64,000 nt of DNA, taken from contig NZ_CP058335.1 in the NCBI RefSeq assembly GCF_013391105.1, forward strand, positions 186,001 to 250,000. Reading direction: 5' to 3'. The position numbers were made by a program, and so were the translations under genes. The DNA comes from Natronomonas salina (GTDB lineage Archaea > Halobacteriota > Halobacteria > Halobacteriales > Haloarculaceae). Positions 25,516 through 32,491 of the stretch are shown here, in pieces. The notes beneath the pieces are model-generated. The model saw nothing but the letters and a program-made list of their open reading frames with translations. It did not search any database and was not told the origin of the DNA. The number at the start of each line of letters is the position of its first letter. Position 1 is the first letter of the stretch.

Positions 25516-25588
25516 GCCCCTCTCTCCGTCGCGGAGCTACATAAACGGTCGGCGCGGGACGTATGTGGTCGGCGCCCCTATATCGGTC

Positions 25589-26098
25589 GTGCGCGTCGAA
25601 TCCATCTTCGTCTCCGAGGCCGCCGGCGAGCCGATGGAGTCTCGCGACTCCGTCGCGGCTGTCCACGGCGGCCTGGAGGGCGACCGCTACTGCACCGGCC
25701 GCGGCTACTACTCGCCGTTCGACGTCTGCGAGGTGACGCTGGTGCAGGCGGAGGCCATCGAGGAGATCCGCGAGACGACCGGCATCGACCTCACCGACGG
25801 TCGCCACCGCCGGAACGTCGTCGTCCGCGGCGGCGACATCCACGACCTGTTGAACACCCGTTTCGAACTCGGCGGGGCGACCCTCGAAGGAACTCGCCCG
25901 CGGCCGCCGTGCCGCCACGTCGAGGAGGTCGCCGGCGAAGACGGCGTGATGCGGGCGCTGATGGACGGGCGCGGCGGCATCTGCGCCCGGGTAGCCGAGC
26001 CCGGGTCGATCGCGGTCGGCGACGAGGTCGGCGACGTGGAGGACATGGGCAACTTCGAGGGGCTGGTGGCCAACATCCGCGAGCGGGTCGGCAGGTAG
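25589..26098 (+). CDS. MOSC domain protein
   Basis: 169 residues from GTG 25589 (next residues RVESIFVSEAAGEPMES), chosen because the upstream in-frame part overlaps the divergent gene. A MOSC beta-barrel is recognisable: VHGGLEGDRYCTGRGYYSPF near residue 28, RNVVVRGGDIHDLLNTRFEL near 74, and the conserved Cys in TRPRPPCRHVEEVAG near 104. MOSC proteins carry sulfur or molybdenum cofactor-linked groups. There is no molybdopterin gene adjacent, so the partner is unknown. A poly-T terminator follows. Confidence 0.85.
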   Translation: MRVESIFVSEAAGEPMESRDSVAAVHGGLEGDRYCTGRGYYSPFDVCEVTLVQAEAIEEIRETTGIDLTDGRHRRNVVVRGGDIHDLLNTRFELGGATLEGTRPRPPCRHVEEVAGEDGVMRALMDGRGGICARVAEPGSIAVGDEVGDVEDMGNFEGLVANIRERVGR

Positions 26099-26106
26099 CG
26101 ACAGGT

Positions 26107-26111
26107 ATTTT
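26107..26111 (+). terminator. Short poly-T terminator after the MOSC gene
   Basis: GGTATTTTTGG with five T lies 8 nt after the MOSC stop and 26 nt before the tRNA. The TATTTTT may also serve as the tRNA promoter element. Confidence 0.4.
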
Positions 26112-26137
26112 TGGTGGAGGGAGGAACCGTGGAGTGC

Positions 26138-26222
26138 GCGCGGGTAACCGAGCCAGGCCAAAGGTGCAGCGCTTAGGACGCTGTCCTGTAGAGGTCCGCC
26201 GGTTCAAATCCGGTCCCGCGCA
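26138..26222 (+). tRNA. tRNA-Leu(UAG)
   Basis: 85 nt with a perfect 7-bp acceptor stem (GCGCGGG with CCCGCGC), an anticodon stem CAGCG/CGCUG enclosing the loop CUUAGGA with anticodon UAG, a long class-II variable arm, and a GGUUCAAAUCC T-loop. The discriminator base is A and CCA is not encoded. Its last 24 bases are repeated exactly at 26321-26344. No intron is visible. Confidence 0.95.
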
Positions 26223-26344
26223 TACTGCCTCGAACGAACGTGAGAGGCATGTATGCGCACTGAGGATTTGAACCCTGGAAGACGCAGCCCGCGCAGCGAA
26301 GCGAGCAGGAACGTCTTCCTCCGGTTCAAATCCGGTCCCGCGCA
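26199..26344 (+). repeat. 24-bp direct repeat of the tRNA-Leu 3' end, att-like
   Basis: The sequence from CCGGTTCAAATCC to CCGCGCA occurs at 26199-26222 (end of the tRNA gene) and again, identical over 24 bp, at 26321-26344. Direct duplication of a tRNA 3' end is the usual scar of tyrosine-recombinase integration. Here only 98 bp separate the copies, so any element between them has gone or the insertion lies to the right of the second copy. No integrase gene is present in the window. Confidence 0.6.
26264..26333. repeat. Long imperfect inverted repeat made from tRNA T-arm sequence
   Basis: GGATTTGAACC (26264-26274) is the exact reverse complement of GGTTCAAATCC (26323-26333), and inside it GGAAGACG (26277-26284) pairs with CGTCTTCC (26312-26319). 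So one tRNA-like T-arm copy lies in inverted orientation facing the direct copy. Upstream, the tRNA 3' end GCGCATAC-TGCCTC also pairs with GAGGCATGTATGCGC (to 26258). The spacer can therefore fold into two successive hairpins. Confidence 0.6.
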
Positions 26345-26579
26345 CTCCCACTTTTTACTCGTCGGGTTTCCTCGCTCGCTACGCTCGCTGCGGGAACCAC
26401 TCCTCGCAAAAACTTGGGGCAAAACTCCCCGGCGGCTCACTTCGTTCGCCGCCGGTGAACCGCGCTCGCTACGCTCGCGCGGATGCTCGCCTGTCCTCAT
26501 GAGACCAGATTTGCTGGTTATGAGTTTATAGCGTCCAATCTGGGGAACAGTCAAGCGTAGGAGCTCCCTGAATACGGCC
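26345..26579. other. Gene-free accessory spacer with repeated GC motif and a promoter
   Basis: No gene is supported here. The 16-mer CGCTCGCTACGCTCGC occurs twice (26373-26388 and 26463-26478), and TTCGTTCGCCGCCGG and similar symmetrical GC-rich words lie between. From about 26500 the DNA becomes AT-richer; TTTATA at 26525-26530 is a good box A for the next gene and GGAG at about 26560 may be its ribosome binding site. Confidence 0.5.
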
Positions 26580-27227
26580 ATGAGTGAATCGCGGAGTCTC
26601 GTCGGAGCCCTCGCCGAATCTTTCGCCGAGGTAATTCAGGACGTGGATGCCGATATCGGTGAGAACAGAACATATGGAGCAGGTATCGGTCCGCACGACG
26701 AAGACGATCAGATAGATGCGTTAGTGAACGCCGTCCGTGAACGGGACCTCTTCGACGGAACGATTGCCACGGCGAAAGCTGATGCGACGGCAGTACGATA
26801 TCCGGGAGGGCAGTCAGCCGACCTATATCTTGAAGCGGATGGACGCTCGGAGTACTGCGAGGCAAAGCTCTTCAGATTCCAGAAGGCGAACGGCAATCCG
26901 TACGCCCAGGAGTTCAGCAAGGTGTTCAACCCCTACCAGGACCGTAACCCGCGGTCCTTCATACACGATATAGAGAAGCTGGCTGCCGCAGACATCCGGC
27001 ATCCGAAGACGTTCCTCGGGATATACTATCGACCTGTCGACGGGGCAGGAACGGAGATTACGAGCAGGGAGATAGCAGACAAGTTCGCTGCCGACGTGGC
27101 CCACTGGACCGACTACTCCATCAGCATCGACACGGTCGCTCGTTTCTCGGACTTACAACACGAGGTCCACCATCGGGGTGCTGTCTTGACCTGGACTCTC
27201 GACGATCAGCCCGAACAGTTCTTCTGA
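26580..27227 (+). CDS. Orphan protein with PD-(D/E)XK nuclease-like motif
   Basis: 215 residues, not recognised as a named family. SADLYLEADGRSEYCEAKLF (residues 79-98) gives Asp81, Glu94 and Lys96, the D-X12-E-X-K spacing of PD-(D/E)XK restriction-type nucleases, on a strand-turn-strand pattern, and is followed by FRFQKANGNPYAQEFSKVFN. The C-terminal half (VAHWTDYSISIDTVARFSDL) could be a further strand-rich part. Codon use is visibly AT-richer than neighbouring genes, and it sits beside a duplicated tRNA end, so horizontal gain is likely. It has its own box A and a GGAG motif. A defence or DNA-cleaving role is inference; no methylase accompanies it. Confidence 0.75.
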   Translation: MSESRSLVGALAESFAEVIQDVDADIGENRTYGAGIGPHDEDDQIDALVNAVRERDLFDGTIATAKADATAVRYPGGQSADLYLEADGRSEYCEAKLFRFQKANGNPYAQEFSKVFNPYQDRNPRSFIHDIEKLAAADIRHPKTFLGIYYRPVDGAGTEITSREIADKFAADVAHWTDYSISIDTVARFSDLQHEVHHRGAVLTWTLDDQPEQFF

Positions 27228-27292
27228 AACAGCATCCTTCGCGATAGTCAGATCGGAGCTCCTCTCAAGTCGGAATTCGTCCCTGATGCTTC

Positions 27293-28141
27293 TTAGGCCG
27301 GACTCTCGAAGGGCTCCCGCTCCTCCTCGAGAGCGTCCTCCGTCCACTCCGGTTCCTCGATGGTCGGCGTTCCGGCCGTGATCTCCACCCCGCCGTCGAT
27401 GCTGTACCGGTCCTCCGTCGGCGTCCCCGGCGGGGTGCCGTACTGGGCCTGGGCGTTCCGGACGATGCCGTCGACACCGGTGAAGAACGTCGCTAACTCC
27501 ATCTCCAGTCGTTCGGACGTAGCCTCCGTGTGGCGAGCGTGTCGTAGCTCCGCCCCGTCGACGGTGACGGTATCCTGGATCTCGAACTCCGAGAGCTGGA
27601 AGAACGACATCAGGAGGTGTGAGTCGACGCGGTCGCGGTGTCGATTGGGATCGGGGACGTGGAAGTGCTCCGTCTCGCCGCCGTGGTCCGTCGCGACGTA
27701 GCGCGTCCCGTCGTTGTAGTCCCGGACGGTGGCGTCGGGTTCGGACTGGCGTTCTATCTCCTGGCGCTGGTAGACCACGCCGGTCTCGGCGTTCCGCCAC
27801 AGCGACCGTCGCCACCGCCCCTCGTACTGCCCCTCCACGATCTTGGACTCGACGGAGAGCTGGAAGGACACCTCGCGGAGCGCCCAGGCGGTTTCCGTCA
27901 CCAACTGCCACGCCTCGTTGCCGTCCAGGGTGGCGTCCTCCTCGGGCGGGTTGCCGGCGGTCGTGTCGAAAGTGCCTGCCTCAAAGGCGACGTACTCGCT
28001 GTCGATCGGGTCGGCGTGGTACCAGTCGTCGGGGTACGAGTCGGAGGGCTCGTCCTCGCCGCTCGAGACCGGGTCGAGGCAGCCGGCCAGGGGGAGGGAC
28101 GCTGCAGCGGGGGCCGTCTTCAACAGGGTTCGGCGTCGCAT
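27293..28141 (-). CDS. Tat lipoprotein, haloarchaeal, unknown function
   Basis: 282 residues from ATG 28141; the open frame further upstream overlaps the divergent gene and lacks coding character. MRRRTLLKTAPAAASLPLAGC is a Tat lipoprotein signal. The mature part includes NEAWQLVTETAWALREVSFQ near residue 75, repeated beta-strand-like stretches (YQRQEIERQSEPD, YVATDHGGETEHFHV) and an acidic C-terminus. It resembles the haloarchaeal surface lipoproteins of the DUF7537 kind, though that assignment is from memory and tentative. Confidence 0.75.
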   Translation of the reverse strand: MRRRTLLKTAPAAASLPLAGCLDPVSSGEDEPSDSYPDDWYHADPIDSEYVAFEAGTFDTTAGNPPEEDATLDGNEAWQLVTETAWALREVSFQLSVESKIVEGQYEGRWRRSLWRNAETGVVYQRQEIERQSEPDATVRDYNDGTRYVATDHGGETEHFHVPDPNRHRDRVDSHLLMSFFQLSEFEIQDTVTVDGAELRHARHTEATSERLEMELATFFTGVDGIVRNAQAQYGTPPGTPTEDRYSIDGGVEITAGTPTIEEPEWTEDALEEEREPFESPA

Positions 28142-28153
28142 GTCGGCACGTTC

Positions 28154-28179
28154 GAGGCATACAGCATGTATTTTGCCTC
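28154..28179. promoter_or_regulatory. Nested inverted repeats between divergent genes
   Basis: GAGGCA (28154-28159) pairs with TGCCTC (28174-28179), and between them TACA-GCA-TGTA (28160-28170) is a second palindrome. The site lies 13 nt upstream of the lipoprotein start codon and about 100 nt upstream of the divergent PRC-barrel gene, where it could bind a dimeric regulator and control the lipoprotein gene. Confidence 0.4.
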
Positions 28180-28280
28180 TAAACGTGTCGAATAGAAGCC
28201 TCACCGGGTCAGTATTGCCGCAACCATCCCGCACGCGACCCGGAACAGTCCTTTTCCGCGACACGGCCGAATCTCTACGA

Positions 28281-28685
28281 GTGACCGACGACATCACAGA
28301 CCCCGACGCCGACGCGGAGACGGACACCGCGACCGACGTCGACCACGGCGAGGAGAACCCGGCAATCCACGGCAGCGAGTCGGGCGGCGACGAGTCTGGG
28401 GCCCAGGCGTCCGGCGACGACGTCCGGGCGATCCCCCAACTGGCCGACCAGGGCAAGCGCGTCGTCGACACCCACGGCGAGGACCTGGGGATGGTCTCCG
28501 ACGTCGACGGCCAGACCCTCTACGTCGAACCCGACCCGTCGCTGACGGAGAAGATCATGAGCACCCTCCACTGGCGGGAGGGCGACCGCGACGAGATGAA
28601 GGTCCCCGGCGACCGGATCCTGCGCATCGACGACGAGGTCGTCCTGGACCTGGAGCGCGACTCGGAGTTCCGGTCGGAACCCTGA
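28281..28685 (+). CDS. PRC-barrel-like protein with acidic N-terminal tail
   Basis: 134 residues from GTG 28281 (next residues TDDITDPDADAETD). The first 55 residues are Asp/Glu/Ser-rich and probably unstructured. Residues 58-134 look like a PRC-barrel: RVVDTHGEDLGMVSDVDGQT and GDRILRIDDEVVLDLERD, the fold used in RimM and photosynthetic reaction-centre subunits. Haloarchaea have many such small proteins; partners are unknown. Confidence 0.7.
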   Translation: MTDDITDPDADAETDTATDVDHGEENPAIHGSESGGDESGAQASGDDVRAIPQLADQGKRVVDTHGEDLGMVSDVDGQTLYVEPDPSLTEKIMSTLHWREGDRDEMKVPGDRILRIDDEVVLDLERDSEFRSEP

Positions 28686-28700
28686 GCCCGCCGGCGGTGT

Positions 28701-29435
28701 TCAGTCGAGGTGGCGGACGTACTGGTCGAACACCCCGCGGTCGAAGATCAGCTGGATGTGCTCCTGGTACCCCGAGTTGATGTTCCGCCCCCGGGAGTCG
28801 GCGAGCATGTACTCGGAGATACTGGCGTACGAACTCGGGGCGATGAGTTCGTCGGCGTGCGACCAGACCGCGGTGTAGTCGACGCCGGGGGCGAGGCCGT
28901 CGTCGTTGAGTTCCTCGAGGAGCGTGCTCCCCGGGATCATGTCACGGCCGCCCTCGGTGCCGATGCCGACGTAGGCGACGTACGTCCCCTGGTGGGGCGT
29001 CCCGAGCGTGACGAGGTCGTCGACGCGGTCGGCGGCGCCCTCCTTCTCGACCGCCCAGCGGGTGTCGAGACCGCCCATGGAGTGGGCGACGACGTCGACG
29101 GGTCCGCCGTTCTCCGCCGCGATCCGGTCCAGTTCCCGCGCGACGACCTCGCCGTACTCGGAGGGCGAGTCCGTCGTGGTCCCGGGGATGTCTCCGAGAC
29201 TCAGGACGTGGATCTCCTCGCTGTCGTATCCCACGTCCTGGAGGTAGCCGACGTGGACGTCCCACCACGGCGTCTCGCCGGTATCCATGTATCCGTGGAC
29301 GAGGAGGACCGGGTCACGGTTCGTGCGAGCGCTGGCGCTCCCGAGCGAGGCGGCGCCCAGCAACGCCGTCCCGCCGGCCGCGGCGGAGCGGAGCAGTCCA
29401 CGTCGTGTCGTCGCGGTCGTGTCAGAATCTGGCAT
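28701..29435 (-). CDS. Tat-exported lipase / alpha-beta hydrolase
   Basis: 244 residues from ATG 29435. TTRRGLLRSAAAGGTALLGA is a Tat signal near residue 8. The hydrolase core follows: PVLLVHGYMDTGETPWW near 43 (oxyanion loop), the nucleophile in VDVVAHSMGGLDTRWAVEKE near 116, and VTLGTPHQGTYVAYVG near 145, as in secreted triacylglycerol lipases of the LipA/EstA type. The catalytic His is probably in SGYQEHIQLIFD near the C-terminus. The start was taken downstream because the longer frame lacks a signal. Confidence 0.85.
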   Translation of the reverse strand: MPDSDTTATTRRGLLRSAAAGGTALLGAASLGSASARTNRDPVLLVHGYMDTGETPWWDVHVGYLQDVGYDSEEIHVLSLGDIPGTTTDSPSEYGEVVARELDRIAAENGGPVDVVAHSMGGLDTRWAVEKEGAADRVDDLVTLGTPHQGTYVAYVGIGTEGGRDMIPGSTLLEELNDDGLAPGVDYTAVWSHADELIAPSSYASISEYMLADSRGRNINSGYQEHIQLIFDRGVFDQYVRHLD

Positions 29436-29569
29436 TGTGGACCGCTTACGGACCGTAACCAAGCCTCCTTCCCCGGAGTCTGCCGGTGGATTAAGTACCT
29501 GCCGTCGGGCGGCGACGCGGTCCACCCCGAGACGCCACGTTCACTAGGACTCCGGCCCTCGACCGAGGC

Positions 29570-30199
29570 ATGGACGGAACGGAAGTCGAGATTGTCGGCG
29601 TCTCCGACGTCGGACCGGACACCGTCGCACTCGCCGTGGAGGCGCCGCGGGACTTCGACGCCCGACCCGGGCAGTTCGTCCAGGTCCGGGCGACCGTCGA
29701 CGGCGAGGCGGTCACGCGACACTACACTGTCTCCTCGCCGCGTGTGACGGAGACGTTCGAGATCACCGTCGGCGTCGACCCCGGGGGGACGCTGTCGCCG
29801 TGGCTGGCCGACGCCTCGCCCGGCGACGCCGTCGAGGTGGACGGCCCCTTCGGTCGCGTCTACTACGAGGGCGAGTCCCGGGCGGTCGTCCTCGCGGCGG
29901 GCCCCGGCATCGGCCCGGCGGTCGCCGTCGCCGAGCGCGCCATTCAGGAACGGAACGACGCGGCCGTCGTCTACCGGTCCGAGGCGCTCGTCCACGAGGC
30001 GCGGCTCTCCGGGCTGGCGCTCGCCGGCGTCGACGTCTTCGTCGTCGGCGAGGACCGCTTCGCGGACGCGGTGGCCGCCGCGGTCGGTGACGGCCAGACG
30101 TTCGTCTACGGGTTCGAACCGTTCGTCGAGGCGGCCGAGCGCGCCGTCGGTGGCGCCGGCGGAGACTGGACGGCCGCGAAGGTGGAGAACTTCGGCTGA
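29570..30199 (+). CDS. FAD-binding ferredoxin/NAD(P)H reductase-like oxidoreductase
   Basis: 209 residues, short for a ferredoxin-NADP reductase. The FAD domain covers residues 1-105, with ARPGQFVQVRATVDGEAVTR near 31 followed by HYTVSSP (the RxYS/T flavin motif) and GGTLSPWLADASPGD near 72. The nucleotide-binding half begins AVVLAAGPGIGPAVAVAERA near 105 and is compact. There is no iron-sulfur domain. It may be a flavin-dependent reductase with an unidentified partner. Confidence 0.82.
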   Translation: MDGTEVEIVGVSDVGPDTVALAVEAPRDFDARPGQFVQVRATVDGEAVTRHYTVSSPRVTETFEITVGVDPGGTLSPWLADASPGDAVEVDGPFGRVYYEGESRAVVLAAGPGIGPAVAVAERAIQERNDAAVVYRSEALVHEARLSGLALAGVDVFVVGEDRFADAVAAAVGDGQTFVYGFEPFVEAAERAVGGAGGDWTAAKVENFG

Positions 30200-30259
30200 T
30201 TACGGGCCTCGGCCCTGCATCAGCAAGTCCAACGGTTACCCGCTCGAGGCCCCGAGATA

Positions 30260-30832
30260 ATGGTGATGAGCGAATCCGAACAGCAGCGGCTGGACGGTGT
30301 ATCGGTCGGCATCCTCCTGGCGCCGGAGGGTTCAGAGGAGGTCGAGTTCGTCGAGCCGAGGGACGCGCTGACGGACGCGGGCGCCGACGTCGAGGTCCTC
30401 GGGCCCGAGACGGGCGAGGTCCAGACCGTGAACAACGACCTCGAGGAGAGCGACACCTACGAGGTCGAGCGGGACATCGCCGAGGCATCTCCCGACGACT
30501 ACGACGCGCTCGTCGTTCCCGGCGGGACGGTCGGCGCCGACAAGCTCCGCGCCGACGAGGAGACGGTCCAGTTCCTGTCCGAGCACGTCGAGGCGGGCAA
30601 GCCCGTGGGCGTCATCTGCCACGGCCCGTGGACGCTCGTCGAGGCGGACCTCGCGGAGGGCCGGACGCTGACCTCCTACTCGAGCCTCGAGACGGACGTG
30701 GAGAACGCCGGCGGCGAGTGGGTCGACGAGGAGGTCGTCGTCGACGACGGCGTGATCACCAGCCGCAACCCCGACGACCTCGACGCGTTCTGCGAGACGC
30801 TCGTCGAGGAGTTCGCCGACGCGGCCGCCTGA
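30260..30832 (+). CDS. DJ-1/PfpI family protein
   Basis: 190 residues; a second ATG at 30266 is equally possible. The family fold is clear: SVGILLAPEGSEEVEFVEPR near residue 15, DYDALVVPGGTVGADKLRAD near 80, and the nucleophile elbow VGVICHGPWTLVEADLAEGR near 114 with the Cys-His pair. Members include Pfp1-like proteases and deglycases that repair methylglyoxal-modified groups. It ends EEFADAAA. Function is assigned only at family level. Confidence 0.9.
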   Translation: MVMSESEQQRLDGVSVGILLAPEGSEEVEFVEPRDALTDAGADVEVLGPETGEVQTVNNDLEESDTYEVERDIAEASPDDYDALVVPGGTVGADKLRADEETVQFLSEHVEAGKPVGVICHGPWTLVEADLAEGRTLTSYSSLETDVENAGGEWVDEEVVVDDGVITSRNPDDLDAFCETLVEEFADAAA

Positions 30833-30846
30833 CGTCCGCGATACCG

Positions 30847-32280
30847 CTATTCCTCGTCCCGACCGCTATCCGAGCGCCGCCGACCGAACGCTCGCGCGGC
30901 GTCGATGGAGTTGGAGACCAGCCGGCCCAGCGCGTTCACCGAGCTGTCAGGGTGGGAGCGGTCACCCAGCCGGGTCACGCCGGTCAGGTCCACGGTCTCG
31001 TCCGGGGACGCCCGGCGGGAGAGGGCGACTGCAGCACCCAGCAGCGAGTCCTGCAGCGTTCCGAGCACGGCCGGGTCGACCCCGTCGGGGACCGCCGCGG
31101 GGTCGAACGGCAGGTCCACCGCGCCCGGGTCGGGCCAGCCCAGCTCCCGGCGAACGAGTTCGGAGGCCTGCCGCACCTCCCCGACGGAGCCGAGGTGGCC
31201 GGCGCCGACGACGGCCTTCATCGCCCGCGCCGGGTCGCCGCCCAGGACGACCGAGCCAACCTGCGCGACGGCGCCGTCGCCGACGCTGACGACCCAGCCC
31301 AGCTCGTCGAACTCGTAGCTGTACCGCCGGGGCGGGGTACCGGCCGTCTCCTCGGCCACCGTCGATTCGTTGACCCGCCGGACGACGTTCTTCGCGGCGA
31401 CCCGGGCCTCGCCGATGGCCGTCCTGGCGCTGGCGGGGACGTTACGGCCGCCGGCGTCGACCACCGCGGCAGCGTCGCCGACGACGAACGTCGAGTCCGA
31501 GACCTGCAGGTCCGCGTCGACGGGGAGCCGTTCGCCGTCGAGGGCCGCGGACCCGCGGATCCCGCCCGTCCAGACGAGGACGTCGGCGGGAATCTGGCGT
31601 CCGTCCGCCAGGTGGACCGAGTCGGCTTCCGCGCGGTCGATCGCCACGCCAGTCGTGACCGACACGCCCCGCGCCTCGAGTTCGCGCCCGATGGCGTCCG
31701 CGAAGACTGGGTCGAACCCCGGCGCGACCCGGTCGGCCATCTCGACGAGGCGGACGTCCAGCCCGAGGTCCGCCCCGCGGGAGAGCGCAGCCAGTTCCCC
31801 GGCCACCTGGACGCCGGAGAGTCCGGCACCGCCGACCACGGCGGTCCCGCCTTCGGCCGCGAGGGCTTCGCGTCGGATCCGCCGCGCGTGTTCGAGGCGC
31901 TTCAGCGGAACGGCGTGTGACTCGACGCCCGGCAGGTCGTAGAAGGCCGTCTCGGCGCCGAGGCAGACGACGCCGACGTCGTAGGTCAGCGTCTCCGACC
32001 GCTCGTCCCCGGCCGTCGACAATGCGGCGGTCCCACGCTCCGGGTCGACGTCGCGGACCCGGGCTCGCCGCACGGTCGCCCGGTCGAGCACGTCGTCCAG
32101 CGGGACGGTTATCGTCTCCTCGAGGTCGGGTCGGCGGACGACCCGGTGGAGTTCGTGCTGGACGAGGTGGTCGCGGGATTCGTCGACGACGACCAGTTCG
32201 ACTCGCTCGGGGAGCGTCCGTTCGAGGCGGCGCGCGACCGTCAGCCCGGCGTACCCCGCTCCCAGTACCGCGACGCGCAT
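30847..32280 (-). CDS. NAD(P)/FAD-dependent oxidoreductase, type II NADH dehydrogenase-like
   Basis: 477 residues. The N-terminal FAD fingerprint is RVAVLGAGYAGLTVARRLER at residues 2-21, the second nucleotide site is AVVGGAGLSGVQVAGELAAL near 144, and the C-terminal FAD contact is STFVVGDAAAVVDAGG near 262. VWTGGIRGS in the middle is typical of NDH-2 proteins. The usual C-terminal amphipathic membrane helix is not evident; instead there is a long acidic/Arg tail (AFGRRRSDSGRDEE). It probably feeds electrons to the quinone pool. Confidence 0.87.
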   Translation of the reverse strand: MRVAVLGAGYAGLTVARRLERTLPERVELVVVDESRDHLVQHELHRVVRRPDLEETITVPLDDVLDRATVRRARVRDVDPERGTAALSTAGDERSETLTYDVGVVCLGAETAFYDLPGVESHAVPLKRLEHARRIRREALAAEGGTAVVGGAGLSGVQVAGELAALSRGADLGLDVRLVEMADRVAPGFDPVFADAIGRELEARGVSVTTGVAIDRAEADSVHLADGRQIPADVLVWTGGIRGSAALDGERLPVDADLQVSDSTFVVGDAAAVVDAGGRNVPASARTAIGEARVAAKNVVRRVNESTVAEETAGTPPRRYSYEFDELGWVVSVGDGAVAQVGSVVLGGDPARAMKAVVGAGHLGSVGEVRQASELVRRELGWPDPGAVDLPFDPAAVPDGVDPAVLGTLQDSLLGAAVALSRRASPDETVDLTGVTRLGDRSHPDSSVNALGRLVSNSIDAARAFGRRRSDSGRDEE

Positions 32281-32462
32281 GGTCGGTGGTGGGTCGCGTC
32301 CGCAATAGTCCCACCGCAGAATTTGCGCCAGCAGCGGCCCCAGGCGGCTCCAGCCCGAATCCCACGAGCCGGTTAGTCGGTGATATCCGGGGTCGACGAC
32401 CGAACCGGGAGCGGTTAAGCGCGGGTTATCTCTCCGGAACGCACCTGCACGATGAACAGCCC

Positions 32463-32468
32463 TTATTT
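32463..32468 (+). promoter_or_regulatory. Box A promoter of the GPIG-repeat membrane protein
   Basis: TTATTT within CCTTATTTCG lies 24-29 nt upstream of the ATG at 32492, indicating a leaderless transcript. Confidence 0.5.
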
Positions 32469-32491
32469 CGCGACTTGGTCAAAGATACTAC

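Noticed and set aside
26345-26500. CRISPR array suspected from repeated CGCTCGCTACGCTCGC
   Set aside because: Only two copies 90 bp apart, no regular spacers and no cas genes in the window.
26204-26581. Small reading frames across tRNA-Leu on either strand (phrases like AGPDLNRRTSTGQRP)
   Set aside because: These are translations of the tRNA gene and its copied T-arm, a known annotation artefact.
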